28,260 nucleotides of DNA from Thermoplasmata archaeon (GCA_021801305.1 JAJYYD010000137.1:1-28260); one strand, 5' to 3'; positions 16,653-23,549 are shown, counted from the stretch's first letter. The notes: generated from the sequence alone by a model not told the origin. Translations and numbers: made by a program.

Positions 16653-16988
16653 TCACAAGGCAGTTTCAAACCCGGTCACGTCCTTCTCAGCGTCTATGAA
16701 GGTGAAGAACAGGTATCCAACGAGAATGGCCAGTCCAAGGCCTATCACAAACATCACCGGTGCCCATACCCCGTACCCTGACATGGAGAAGCCGAATGAC
16801 TGGAACATGAGGACAACAGACTGGCCGAACCCTGACATCATCTCATTGAAGAGATTGCCAAGACCAGATGCTATTGACTTGAATAGGGACAGTATGACAC
16901 TCCATAGCCCGGAAAATATGGTGCTTCCAATGGATGAAGAGGAGGACGCCGCTACCACCCTGGCAGCGATGAGATGAATGAATGTCAT
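16653..16988 (-). CDS. Small membrane protein, first member of a tandem triplet
   Basis: The 111-aa protein has a Ser/Ala-rich N-terminus and a long amphipathic region with periodic Phe/Gly (LWSVILSLFKSIASGLGNLF). It ends in a transmembrane helix entered by GFSMSGYGVWAP and left by FIDAEKDVTGFE. A strong GGGAGGGAG site precedes the ATG, which overlaps the upstream six-TM gene by 4 nt. No family recognised. It is similar to its two downstream neighbours. Confidence 0.6.
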   Translation of the reverse strand: MTFIHLIAARVVAASSSSSIGSTIFSGLWSVILSLFKSIASGLGNLFNEMMSGFGQSVVLMFQSFGFSMSGYGVWAPVMFVIGLGLAILVGYLFFTFIDAEKDVTGFETAL

Positions 16989-18190
16989 GCCTTTCTCCCT
17001 CCCTTCTTTGCAACGGGGTTGTTGTTCAATGAAATGTCATACACTGAAATCTCAAGGAACGAGCTCGCGAAAAGAATCACTGCCCCTATGATGTAAGAGA
17101 TCTGCATCACAGGGTAAGGTCCGAATACAGTGACAAGCCCGTTATCCCCATACACTGACAGGGAGATGCTCATCGAGGTCAGATTTGCTGAAATCTCGAA
17201 GGTCACCGGAGTGGACTGATTTCCAGACAGGAGATCAGGCGAAATGGCAAATGCCAGTGAAGTTAAGTTTCCGGCTGATCCAGTCTCTATGGGCGTGAAG
17301 GTAGATTTGTTTGTTCCAGTGCCCATGGTGACATTGAAATCCTTGACATTTGCGGCCAGAATTATCTTTGATACAGCGAAATTGTTGAGCTCCGCAAGAG
17401 TAAGGTTGCTCTCCACATATACGGTGTGCGAATAGGTAGTGGTGTTATTCACTGTGCTTGATGGAAAATCAAAGGTTGCCGTGCCATTGGCCTGACCGAA
17501 TGGAACTGGTCCTGATGGACCGGAAACATACTCAACAACACTCTGATCCTGTAGAACATGAGAATTGTCATGCCCGGATACGAAAAGGCCGCCTAGGCCC
17601 GCTCCCACTGGAATTATCAGTATTGCCACAATGAAAATGATCAGGAGGGCAAGCATACCCCTTGCACCCTTGGATGTTCCTGATTCTGCCTTTGTTAGAA
17701 CCGTATTACCTTTGCCCTTCTGTCCCCTGAACCCATGCTTGTGAGACCATGCTGCGTTCCACGTAACTGCGAGGCCTGCCACAAGGACAGATACCAGGAA
17801 GAGGAGGGCATCAGCGTTTCCATTGAAAGCCGGCTCAATTACGTACTTTCCGAAATTGAACAGGTACCCAAGGAGGCCACCAAGGAATGCCCCGACAATG
17901 AATGCAGGTATGATGCGGACCAGGAGATCTGAAATGGACCTTCCTGGTGGGGTGAAGAACTCAACTATCGCCCATATTATTGCACCCATAAGGACTGCAG
18001 GAGCCACTATGCCTTGAGTCAGAATTACTGTGTGGCCTGATATTACGAACTGAGGCCTTGACAGCAATGACACGAGCAGGAGAAACGTACCAAGAAGGGC
18101 CACTATAACTGCACCAAGGGACCAGTTAGGGTTACTCCATCTCTTTCCATCAGAACTATTCTTAACCTTATTTGCGGAATTCTTTTTCAT
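16985..18190 (-). CDS. 401-aa six-TM membrane protein, first gene of the structural operon
   Basis: A basic N-terminus precedes transmembrane segments at about 25-44, 58-79, 90-111, 127-146 and 178-204. An extracellular loop of about 155 residues, rich in Ser, Thr, Asn and Val with several N-glycosylation sequons, comes before a last helix at about 362-385 and a Lys-rich end. The layout (five helices, outer beta-domain, sixth helix) suits a membrane channel or envelope scaffold. The ATG at 18190 has GCGGAGG upstream, but that site is partly inside a predicted hairpin. The gene heads the operon that includes the triplet, the PKD protein and the ATPase. No family recognised. Confidence 0.65.
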   Translation of the reverse strand: MKKNSANKVKNSSDGKRWSNPNWSLGAVIVALLGTFLLLVSLLSRPQFVISGHTVILTQGIVAPAVLMGAIIWAIVEFFTPPGRSISDLLVRIIPAFIVGAFLGGLLGYLFNFGKYVIEPAFNGNADALLFLVSVLVAGLAVTWNAAWSHKHGFRGQKGKGNTVLTKAESGTSKGARGMLALLIIFIVAILIIPVGAGLGGLFVSGHDNSHVLQDQSVVEYVSGPSGPVPFGQANGTATFDFPSSTVNNTTTYSHTVYVESNLTLAELNNFAVSKIILAANVKDFNVTMGTGTNKSTFTPIETGSAGNLTSLAFAISPDLLSGNQSTPVTFEISANLTSMSISLSVYGDNGLVTVFGPYPVMQISYIIGAVILFASSFLEISVYDISLNNNPVAKKGGRKA

Positions 18191-18192
18191 GA

Positions 18193-18268
18193 GGTTTCCT
18201 CCGCAAACCGGAAGAAACGGAAACCCCAGCTAATCGGAGGAATAGAGCTTCCGCTTCTCCGATTAGCT
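18193..18268 (-). promoter_or_regulatory. Structured 5' leader with two hairpins, possible kissing loops
   Basis: Reading on the reverse strand, AGCTAATCGGAG (18268-18257) pairs perfectly with CTCCGATTAGCT (18239-18228) around a 17-nt loop. A second stem follows, GGTTTCC (18225-18219) with GGAAACC (18199-18193). It covers part of the ribosome site GGAGGAAACC just before the ATG at 18190. Loop 1 contains CGGAAG (18253-18248) and loop 2 contains CTTCCG (18214-18209), which are exactly complementary. The stems are exact in the sequence. That they form, or regulate translation, is inferred. Confidence 0.6.
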
Positions 18269-18292
18269 TTGAATAATGATAATCATCGGTTC

Positions 18293-18301
18293 TTTATATA
18301 G
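18293..18301 (-). promoter_or_regulatory. TATA box of the structural operon
   Basis: CTATATAAA on the reverse strand, with its centre near 18297, predicts a start site at about 18270. That is just two bases before the first leader hairpin. This is the best TATA match in the window and the only promoter-like site ahead of the long gene chain from 18190 downwards. Confidence 0.6.
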
Positions 18302-18336
18302 TATAACCCTAGAGTTTAGGTAGAATTATGTTGTAT

Positions 18337-19266
18337 CTAATTTTCGTCTAAACTCTGCACATTCCACTTTTTTAAATTGTTTTCTATCCTTGTTAAAATT
18401 GCTTTTTCGTAATCAAGAGGTTCAAGAGATGGTTCAACAATTTGTTTCTTAACATCCTCTACGAAGGACTTGAAACTTTCTCTATCCCTGGCCTTGAAGA
18501 AGGTACTTCCGATTGATATTGGTACTACTCTTTTGTCAATCACTTCAAATTTATTCCGGACTATGCCAAGTTCGTATATCTTTCTTGATAATTTATCAAG
18601 GTTTATTAAATCCAACTTTTCCCTATAATTTGTAGCACTATCAGAATATCTAATCAGGTTTGAAATTATCCTTTTAAGAAGGTAGTAAGGTTTCGCTTTG
18701 GACGAATAGAAACCGACTAATCCATCAACTTCTAATTCACTAGCATCGTCTACTAATGGACTTATTATACACTCTACGACTGTTTTATGATTCTTCCCAT
18801 CAATTGCTGTACGGATATGGGATATTTTGCTAATGAAATCTACCGCTAAGGATTGTCCGCGCTCGGTCCAAAAAACATCAATAATCGTATCCTTTTCTTC
18901 CGGAGATGTATCTATGAATACGTCTGAATACACTTTCCTAACGCTGGACCAGATATTAAACTGGACCCATAGATCCAATTTCTTAGGAGTTTTTATCTCC
19001 CCCCTTATGATTAAGATGTTTGATTTAAGTAACTGATCTGTCAGGTTAACAAAAGTCTCATTGATGAGTTTTTCATCTTTTATTTCAACTTTTTCGATCA
19101 ATTTACCTCCTAGGGAACGGGAGGTTTCATTTTCCCAAACTTCAATGCTTTTATGATTAAACTCAAATGTGTCTTGCAGAATATGCAAGAAATTGGTAGT
19201 TAGCTCTAGTGAAACTGCAGAATCTTTTTTTCTTACAGCATCGGACAGTGTCACCATTATCGGCAT
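18337..19266 (-). CDS. Unrecognised 309-aa cargo protein paired with a PD-(D/E)XK-like gene
   Basis: This soluble, mostly helical protein has no membrane segment, cysteine cluster or known motif. I chose the ATG at 19266, which has GGAGG 11 nt upstream. A GTG at 19278 would add four residues and overlap the neighbouring gene. The sequence is Lys/Ile/Asn-rich and clearly more AT-rich than the structural genes, which suggests a separate origin. It lies 4 nt after the PD-(D/E)XK-like gene and ends 147 nt before the structural operon, so the pair is a self-contained insert. Possible roles include the sensor or effector partner of a nuclease. No family recognised. Confidence 0.6.
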   Translation of the reverse strand: MPIMVTLSDAVRKKDSAVSLELTTNFLHILQDTFEFNHKSIEVWENETSRSLGGKLIEKVEIKDEKLINETFVNLTDQLLKSNILIIRGEIKTPKKLDLWVQFNIWSSVRKVYSDVFIDTSPEEKDTIIDVFWTERGQSLAVDFISKISHIRTAIDGKNHKTVVECIISPLVDDASELEVDGLVGFYSSKAKPYYLLKRIISNLIRYSDSATNYREKLDLINLDKLSRKIYELGIVRNKFEVIDKRVVPISIGSTFFKARDRESFKSFVEDVKKQIVEPSLEPLDYEKAILTRIENNLKKWNVQSLDEN

Positions 19267-19270
19267 ATAA

Positions 19271-19729
19271 TCATCCACCTCCGAAATTATGCAAATTTCT
19301 CTTCATGTTGTCAAGGTCTCTTTGACTATAAACCTCAATATAAGCTCGATTAAGTATTTTCGTATATCCATCTTTTTTGACTTTTAGCCTTTTGGTGTTT
19401 TTCTCTATTTCATAAGTATAATGTTCCTTTCCGATACCCTTCTCCATATAAAGGATGAATCTGTTAGGAAACGGCAGATTTTTAGGTAAATTTTCAGCAG
19501 ATAGAAACGCATCCCACTTATCTAAAAGGAATGTTAGAAAGGACTCAAACTGATAAACAGCTCTTTTAATATAAGCCGTCTTACACTCCATTAAGCATGT
19601 CCCGGCTGTTTCATAATATATAACGCAATCTGGCTTTGAGATTTTATCGGGAATAAATGATGAAGCATCTATACTGATGGAAACTTTCACCTTATCTATT
19701 TGTGGTATTTTGCAAGATTTGCATTCCAT
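19271..19729 (-). CDS. Possible PD-(D/E)XK nuclease-fold protein of a two-gene cargo
   Basis: The 152-aa protein starts with a Cys pair (MECKSCKIP). It then shows KPDCVIYYETAGTCLMECKT, a pattern of Asp34, a beta strand, a turn, a second strand and Glu48-Cys-Lys50. This D-x13-ExK spacing with hydrophobic strands is how PD-(D/E)XK nucleases present their catalytic residues. Downstream helices (YQFESFLTFLLDKWDAF) fit the fold. It lacks an obvious Gln after the Lys. The gene is AT-rich, follows the winged-helix gene by 41 nt and is joined to the 309-aa gene. It could also be an inactive relative. The nuclease call is inferred from motif spacing only. Confidence 0.5.
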   Translation of the reverse strand: MECKSCKIPQIDKVKVSISIDASSFIPDKISKPDCVIYYETAGTCLMECKTAYIKRAVYQFESFLTFLLDKWDAFLSAENLPKNLPFPNRFILYMEKGIGKEHYTYEIEKNTKRLKVKKDGYTKILNRAYIEVYSQRDLDNMKRNLHNFGGG

Positions 19730-19770
19730 GACACTATGTTCCTCTACAATTTAAGCGCCCGCAGTATTAA

Positions 19771-20049
19771 TTATTTTTCCATATCTCGTTTTAAAATATA
19801 GAACGTTTTTACTGGATGACCGTTTCGGAATCCTCTTGTCCGCCTTTCTAAAATTCCCAGTTTGTACATTTCCAATAAAATCATTCTCACCTTAGTTGTT
19901 GGAATTTTTAAGTACTTAGAAATCTCGTTTGGGGTTCTGGCCAAAGGCAGCGCATTGCATCCTTCCACTGATGACAAGTAATACAAAACGGGCATCCATT
20001 CCTCTGGCAATTCTGTAATTCTCTCTATACTGCACCAGCCTCCATGCAT
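19771..20049 (-). CDS. Winged helix-turn-helix transcriptional regulator
   Basis: This 92-aa protein has a HTH region, RTPNEISKYLKIPTTKVRMI followed by LLEMYKLGILERRTRG, and a short wing (GHPVKTFYILKRD). That is the standard layout of archaeal wHTH regulators of the ArsR/MarR-like type. The ATG at 20049 lies inside the end of the resolvase-like gene (25-nt overlap), and GAGG precedes it by 8 nt. As the last gene of the DNA-processing operon, it may control the cargo pair or the structural operon that follow. Confidence 0.75.
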   Translation of the reverse strand: MHGGWCSIERITELPEEWMPVLYYLSSVEGCNALPLARTPNEISKYLKIPTTKVRMILLEMYKLGILERRTRGFRNGHPVKTFYILKRDMEK

Positions 20050-20426
20050 GAATAATTCCTCTGTTTTTCAAAAAGAAATTTCAGGAACTCTTTTACAGGA
20101 ATACCAAACCCAATGTGCAAAGGTTTCGTATGATTGGGAAATTCAAAACATCTCCACTCTCTTCTATTGAATCGCACAACATAGTAAATCTCAAGCCACG
20201 GGAACCTTTCCTTCTTTTCTTTCAGTGCTTTCCACTGGGCTCCTCCCTTGCCGGAATGCTGTTTGAAGCTGTATGAGTTTCCTTTTGGGTCTTTTACCTC
20301 AATTATCACGTTTGGCGGCACAATGATATCCCCAGGCCTAGATGGAGATCCATGCTCAGCCTCTATTCCATTTTGGAGAAGCATCTTGAGGAGAATTCCC
20401 TCAGCTGCTGATCCTTTTGCGGTCAT
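20025..20426 (-). CDS. Hjc-like Holliday junction resolvase (PD-(D/E)XK)
   Basis: The 133-aa protein has the size and motif order of archaeal Hjc. KGSAAEGILLKMLLQNGIEA carries the N-terminal Glu9. SRPGDIIVPPNVIIEVKD gives Asp33, Glu43 and Lys45 of the catalytic core, and the following Lys/Gln-rich helix (YSFKQHSGKGGAQWKALKE) matches the DNA-contact region. Resolvases of this type cut four-way junctions made during replication or recombination, and are common in archaeal viruses and plasmids. The ATG at 20426 has GGAGGCATTAA upstream and overlaps the zinc-ribbon gene by 4 nt. A related endonuclease of the same fold is the main alternative. Confidence 0.7.
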   Translation of the reverse strand: MTAKGSAAEGILLKMLLQNGIEAEHGSPSRPGDIIVPPNVIIEVKDPKGNSYSFKQHSGKGGAQWKALKEKKERFPWLEIYYVVRFNRREWRCFEFPNHTKPLHIGFGIPVKEFLKFLFEKQRNYSCMEAGAV

Positions 20427-20647
20427 TTAATGCCTCCAGCCAGTGAGAAGAGTGATATCTCATCATCAGTCAATGGAAGCCTGACCTCTATGACTTCCTC
20501 GGTCTTCCAGGTTCCTAGGTCCTGTTTACAGGATGGGCATTCAGGCCTGTAATTCATATAAAAATACTTTTCAGCTTCATATCCAAGTCCACAGTTTTTT
20601 GTCCATGTCCAACCGCAATCCAGGCAGGTTACTTTCGCAAGTGTCAT
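20423..20647 (-). CDS. 74-aa zinc-ribbon protein
   Basis: CLDCGWTWTKNCG and PECPSCKQDLGTW provide two CxxC knuckles separated by about 24 residues, a small zinc ribbon. The first knuckle (C..CGW.W) is very similar to both zinc ribbons of the large ATPase (C..CGY.W). The rest is acidic. It overlaps both neighbouring genes by 4 nt. Likely a DNA- or protein-binding accessory factor; no specific function can be given. Confidence 0.6.
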   Translation of the reverse strand: MTLAKVTCLDCGWTWTKNCGLGYEAEKYFYMNYRPECPSCKQDLGTWKTEEVIEVRLPLTDDEISLFSLAGGIK

Positions 20648-21237
20648 CTCTCAGTTGCCTCCTGCAAGTCTTTGACAGCTTCAGAATCAGGTCTCCATGT
20701 CAACTCAATCTGAACATTTCCGAGGATAACCTTTTCTCCTTTTGCATAACTCCTGATCAGACTTTTACGGCCTTCGGTATCTACTGAGTAAAGAACAAAC
20801 TGATATTTGTTCCGGCTGTATGACAGAATGTATGATCTCTCAACAGGGTTAACTCCTTGGGTTAACGGATTAACGTTAATCCTGTTAATCCTGACACGAA
20901 CCTTTTTGAATAAAAGGGGAGATGCAGTTCCCGGTGTTTCAAGCTGCTGAAAGTGCTCACACACACTCTCAGGCCTGAATGACCTCTTAGGGTTTAATCT
21001 GTTATGGTGATTGCATCTGGGGCATATTCCTACCCAGAATCCATCCTCATAGGCACCGGATACCATTGAGAACCGAGGGTTAACGGGTTTACGGTTAACA
21101 GTTGGGTTAATAGGATTAACGCTTTGGATTAACGGATTAACGGATTTATTGTTGATCTCATTCCTCTTCTGTCTGCGGTACTCCCGCATCTTCTCTCTCA
21201 TATATTGGTTGTACTCATTCTGGTCCTTTCGTGGCAT
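20644..21237 (-). CDS. 197-aa zinc-binding-like protein with repeated VNP segments
   Basis: A basic N-terminal helix (MPRKDQNEYNQYMREKMREY) resembles that of the upstream HNH protein. Next comes a low-complexity stretch rich in Val-Asn-Pro, then a Cys/His group (ICPRCNHHNRLNP...VCEHF) that may bind zinc. A second VNP stretch and a beta-rich C-terminal part follow. The VNP segments correspond in DNA to clusters of GTTAAC-like words. The ATG shares its A with the TGA of the HNH gene and has GGAGGTAAGCTG upstream. No family recognised. Confidence 0.6.
   Translation of the reverse strand: MPRKDQNEYNQYMREKMREYRRQKRNEINNKSVNPLIQSVNPINPTVNRKPVNPRFSMVSGAYEDGFWVGICPRCNHHNRLNPKRSFRPESVCEHFQQLETPGTASPLLFKKVRVRINRINVNPLTQGVNPVERSYILSYSRNKYQFVLYSVDTEGRKSLIRSYAKGEKVILGNVQIELTWRPDSEAVKDLQEATER
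20846..20891. repeat. GTTAAC-type repeat cluster 1 (inside the 197-aa gene)
   Basis: Five copies of RTTAAY-like words in 46 bp on the forward strand: GTTAAC at 20848 and 20861, ATTAAC at 20869, GTTAAT at 20875 and 20884. They encode Asn-containing triplets in the 197-aa protein. The density is far above that of the neighbouring genes. Confidence 0.5.
21076..21144. repeat. GTTAAC-type repeat cluster 2 (inside the 197-aa gene)
   Basis: Six copies in 69 bp: GTTAAC at 21079 and 21094, GTTAAT at 21106, ATTAAC at 21115, 21128 and 21136, plus a near-copy GTTTAC at 21087. Several share a longer GGATTAACG unit. It lies about 190 bp from cluster 1 in the same gene. Confidence 0.5.
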
Positions 21238-21572
21238 CAGCTTACCTCCTTACTCCCCTTCCTTGTGTTGCAGAGCAAACAAATTACCTGGGTGTTCTTT
21301 ATCGAGAGTGGCCCGTTATTGTCAATTCTATCCGCCGTTGGGCTGTATATTTTTTCCTTTCCTCTTGCGTGGAAGACGAATCTGCTCTCACATATCGGAC
21401 AGGAATCTCCAAGCAGTTCCAGCAATTCTTCCACCGTGATGGATACCTTTTTACCAGCGTGTTTATGTGTCCTCCTTGTTAGCTGCGCCCATTGTCTTCT
21501 TTCATCAGTAAGGTGAGTTCTTCTCCATTTCCTCATATACTGAGCTTGTCTTGCTGGGTCTTTGTAAGGCAA
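21237..21572 (-). CDS. HNH endonuclease
   Basis: The 111-aa protein has a basic N-terminal helix (KDPARQAQYMRKWRR) and a C-terminal HNH motif. Cys58-x2-Cys61, then PTADRIDNNGPLSIKNTQV, then Cys98-x2-Cys101-Asn make up the zinc-stabilised HNH core with the DRIDN signature common in phage and plasmid enzymes. The start is a TTG at 21572 following GAGAGG, 1 nt after the stop of the preceding gene. HNH proteins of this size act as homing, packaging or nicking nucleases. Here it sits in an operon with a resolvase, suggesting a role in replication or DNA processing. Confidence 0.7.
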   Translation of the reverse strand: MPYKDPARQAQYMRKWRRTHLTDERRQWAQLTRRTHKHAGKKVSITVEELLELLGDSCPICESRFVFHARGKEKIYSPTADRIDNNGPLSIKNTQVICLLCNTRKGSKEVS

Positions 21573-21573
21573 A

Positions 21574-21942
21574 TCAAACCCTCTCCATTAACTCAAATGC
21601 TTCTCCGGGTTGTCTCCTGACCTTCTCCCTAGTCCTGCGAATCATGCTGTTATAACGACTCTGGAGCGTTGAGAGGTCCTTTTTGAGCCTGACCCTCTCC
21701 TCAGCCAGCTTTTTCCTCGCAGTTCTGTTCTCCCTCTGAAATCTACCAAGTCTGGCCTTTGACTCTCTGAGATCCCGATTCAACTTTGATATTTGTGCCT
21801 GGAGTTGCTTCGAAGTCCTCACGTAAGAATCCTTCAGAGACCTTTCCCTCTGTACAAGTTCCTTGACCCTTTCCTCAGCTTCTACCCTTTGACGTTGGAA
21901 TTCCTCCCTGTTACCTGGAAGTTTCATTAATGGACCCTTCAT
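21574..21942 (-). CDS. 122-aa coiled-coil protein
   Basis: From residue 12 to 110 the protein is almost continuous heptad-like helix rich in Arg, Lys, Glu and Leu (for example VEAEERVKELVQRERSLKD). It would form a rod-like coiled coil that may bind DNA through its positive charge. Stop and start are separated by only 1 nt from each neighbour (TGAAATG upstream), so it is coupled. Similar small coiled-coil genes often accompany replication genes in archaeal plasmids and viruses. No family recognised. Confidence 0.6.
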   Translation of the reverse strand: MKGPLMKLPGNREEFQRQRVEAEERVKELVQRERSLKDSYVRTSKQLQAQISKLNRDLRESKARLGRFQRENRTARKKLAEERVRLKKDLSTLQSRYNSMIRRTREKVRRQPGEAFELMERV

Positions 21943-21943
21943 T

Positions 21944-22225
21944 TCACTTACCCCCTTTCTCCATTAATCTCCCCTTCTCAACCGCTTTCCTGAGTACATT
22001 CACAAGATGCGGCGAATATGGCTTTACAATCCAGTCACCAGGTTTGATGCCGCTCTTCGCCTTAAGGAATGACTTATCGGCTTTGGCCCCGTTCCTTATC
22101 AGGTCAATGAAATGCTTGAAGTCCCCTGACAATACAAAGCGACGGACAACCTCATCAACGAATGCCCTGGGATCTGACAGGGAAAGTTCCATCCAGTTGT
22201 CAGAGAAAGAAAATAGAGAGGTCAT
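21944..22225 (-). CDS. 93-aa protein of the DNA-processing operon
   Basis: I chose the ATG at 22225, which has a perfect GGAGGT upstream and follows the previous stop directly. An ATG at 22246 would add 7 residues without a ribosome site. The protein is helical with a basic C-terminus (LRKAVEKGRLMEKGGK) and a GDWIVKPYSPHLVNVL stretch. No family recognised. It could be a wHTH-like DNA-binding protein, but no clear recognition helix is visible. Confidence 0.5.
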   Translation of the reverse strand: MTSLFSFSDNWMELSLSDPRAFVDEVVRRFVLSGDFKHFIDLIRNGAKADKSFLKAKSGIKPGDWIVKPYSPHLVNVLRKAVEKGRLMEKGGK

Positions 22226-22226
22226 C

Positions 22227-23003
22227 TCAATTCTTACCTCCTGCATCCAGTGAAATGGTCCTGTAGTGGGGCTCCATTCTCATCTTGATCTCTGTCTTTA
22301 TGCTCTCCTTTATGATGGCTGGCTTGAATTTCTGGAAATATTCGATCGGGAGATCTCCAGAAATCAGGTTAGCAAGGAAATCTTCCTGGAACTGGTTGAA
22401 GTCGATGGAAAGCCCATACGTGGACCTGAGGACCTCAAGACCAGGAGCTACCCATGTCCTTGCAGGTATAGGTTCAAGGACATCCCCATGAAGAAACTGC
22501 CTCAATCTCCTTCTTGCATTTGGTGTTGATCTTTCCGTCAGCTTCACTTTGCCGTTAGCTATCTGGACTTCGTAGTGTTTTATTGACCCGGAATTGATCT
22601 CATTCTGTACAAACATGACAGGGTCGACAGCTTCACTGCTGAATACTCTAAAAACACCTGACTGCTCCAGTGATCTGAGATACCAGGCATGGCAATCCCT
22701 TTCAAGCCTGAGATCCAGCTGGATTCTGTCCCTCTCCTCCACCCTCTTGCGGAGACTCTCGTACTCTGCCTCCTTGATGGACAGTTTTGCCCTCATGCCT
22801 GATATTTCCTCTGAAAGCTTTGTAAGTCTTATGGAATCTGAGTCTCTTGGCATCATTCCATGTATTGCCTTCCTGAATACATCAGAGGCATTGATGGATG
22901 GATTCTTCCTCAGAAACTCCTCGATATCAGGAGATGATGTGATGGCCCTCTGGACGAGCTTTGATTCTCCTATGGTTGGCCTTCCAGCTTTCGTCTTATT
23001 CAT
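22227..23003 (-). CDS. RHH-like/coiled-coil DNA-binding protein, first gene of the DNA-processing operon
   Basis: The ATG at 23003 has GAGGAGGTG upstream; a TTG at 23021 is less likely. Residues 1-16 are basic (MNKTKAGRPTIGE). Residues 20-50 (RAITSSPDIEEFLRKNPSIN, then ASDVFRKAIHGM) resemble a ribbon-helix-helix motif with a strand, two helices and a Ser cap. Residues 65-105 form a coiled coil, and a C-terminal domain of about 140 residues has no recognised fold. It follows an AT-rich control region. A replication initiator or a partition or operator-binding protein are the two best readings; no catalytic motif for either is visible. Confidence 0.5.
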   Translation of the reverse strand: MNKTKAGRPTIGESKLVQRAITSSPDIEEFLRKNPSINASDVFRKAIHGMMPRDSDSIRLTKLSEEISGMRAKLSIKEAEYESLRKRVEERDRIQLDLRLERDCHAWYLRSLEQSGVFRVFSSEAVDPVMFVQNEINSGSIKHYEVQIANGKVKLTERSTPNARRRLRQFLHGDVLEPIPARTWVAPGLEVLRSTYGLSIDFNQFQEDFLANLISGDLPIEYFQKFKPAIIKESIKTEIKMRMEPHYRTISLDAGGKN

Positions 23004-23023
23004 GATACACCTCCTCTGCACCC

Positions 23024-23113
23024 AATCTAAAATGAAAAAAAAGAATAAAGAAAAAAGAAAAATAAATAATAAATAAATATTTTAAATATTTATTTAATTT
23101 AGGAAAAAAGAGA
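23024..23113. other. Extreme AT-rich tract with an 11-bp palindrome
   Basis: Nearly all A and T over about 80-90 bp, ending in an A/T palindrome: AAATAAATATT (23071-23081), TTA, AATATTTATTT (23085-23095). It lies between the RHH-like gene and two TATA-centred palindromes. The content is what an easily melted DNA-unwinding element of an origin would have. A frame across it (22996-23259) looks non-coding. Confidence 0.4.
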
Positions 23114-23142
23114 GAATTACTGATTCTGCGGAAGGCAGACCT

Positions 23143-23171
23143 CAGGAATTTGATATATATGAAAATTCCTG
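23143..23171. promoter_or_regulatory. Operator-like palindrome with a central TATA (box A)
   Basis: CAGGAATTT and AAATTCCTG form a perfect 9-bp inverted repeat around GATATATATGA. The TATA-like centre lies about 150 bp before the RHH-like gene on the reverse strand. A protein bound to the arms would cover the TATA sequence and block TBP. Repressor identity unknown. Confidence 0.5.
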
Positions 23172-23209
23172 AAACAATCCCTGAGCGGTTCTGCTGAGCA
23201 TAAGGGTTT

Positions 23210-23237
23210 CCGGAATTTGTATATATGTTAATTCTGG
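23210..23237. promoter_or_regulatory. Operator-like palindrome with a central TATA (box B)
   Basis: CCGGAATT and AATTCTGG (one mismatch) flank TGTATATATGTT. It is a close copy of box A, 67 bp away, and lies about 20 bp after the stop of the 97-aa gene. Two similar operator-promoters in tandem suggest shared control by one regulator. Confidence 0.45.
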
Positions 23238-23255
23238 AGTCAGAAAAACAGGAGT

Positions 23256-23549
23256 TCATCTTCCATACCTCCTTTCTCTCATCTTTATGAAAATATCACG
23301 CTGGGCCTTCTGTTCAGGGTCTTCGAAGAATGTTGGATATATTTTGATGGAAAGGGGATTCTTTCCAAGAACCATGAAGTCATCGGGATGGTTGGACATC
23401 CATATCTCCAGTTGCCTTTCAGCCTCTGACAGGTCATAGTCAACGATCTTCATTATCCCGGCATCGCTGGCCGCCAGTGTGTATGGCCTTTCTATCCGGA
23501 TGAAGGTACAGATCCTGGACTGAATCTGACTGTCCCTCAGGGTGATCAT
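23256..23549 (-). CDS. 97-aa protein, third of a small coupled operon
   Basis: A soluble protein with an acidic helix (VDYDLSEAERQLEIWMSNHP) and a basic end (DIFIKMRERRYGR). The ATG overlaps the stop of the 44-aa gene by 4 nt, and GGGGATGAAGAG lies before it. It ends 19 nt before box B. No family recognised. Its position at the edge of the element suggests an early or regulatory gene. Confidence 0.5.
   Translation of the reverse strand: MITLRDSQIQSRICTFIRIERPYTLAASDAGIMKIVDYDLSEAERQLEIWMSNHPDDFMVLGKNPLSIKIYPTFFEDPEQKAQRDIFIKMRERRYGR

Noticed and set aside
18228..18268. The 12-bp leader stem as an intrinsic terminator of the 309-aa gene
   Set aside because: No T-run follows it on the transcribed strand, and it starts just at the predicted transcription start of the next operon.
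22996..23259. An 87-aa reverse frame over the AT-rich control region
   Set aside because: Poly-Phe/Ile text comes from the A/T tract, there is no ribosome site, and it would cover both TATA-centred palindromes.
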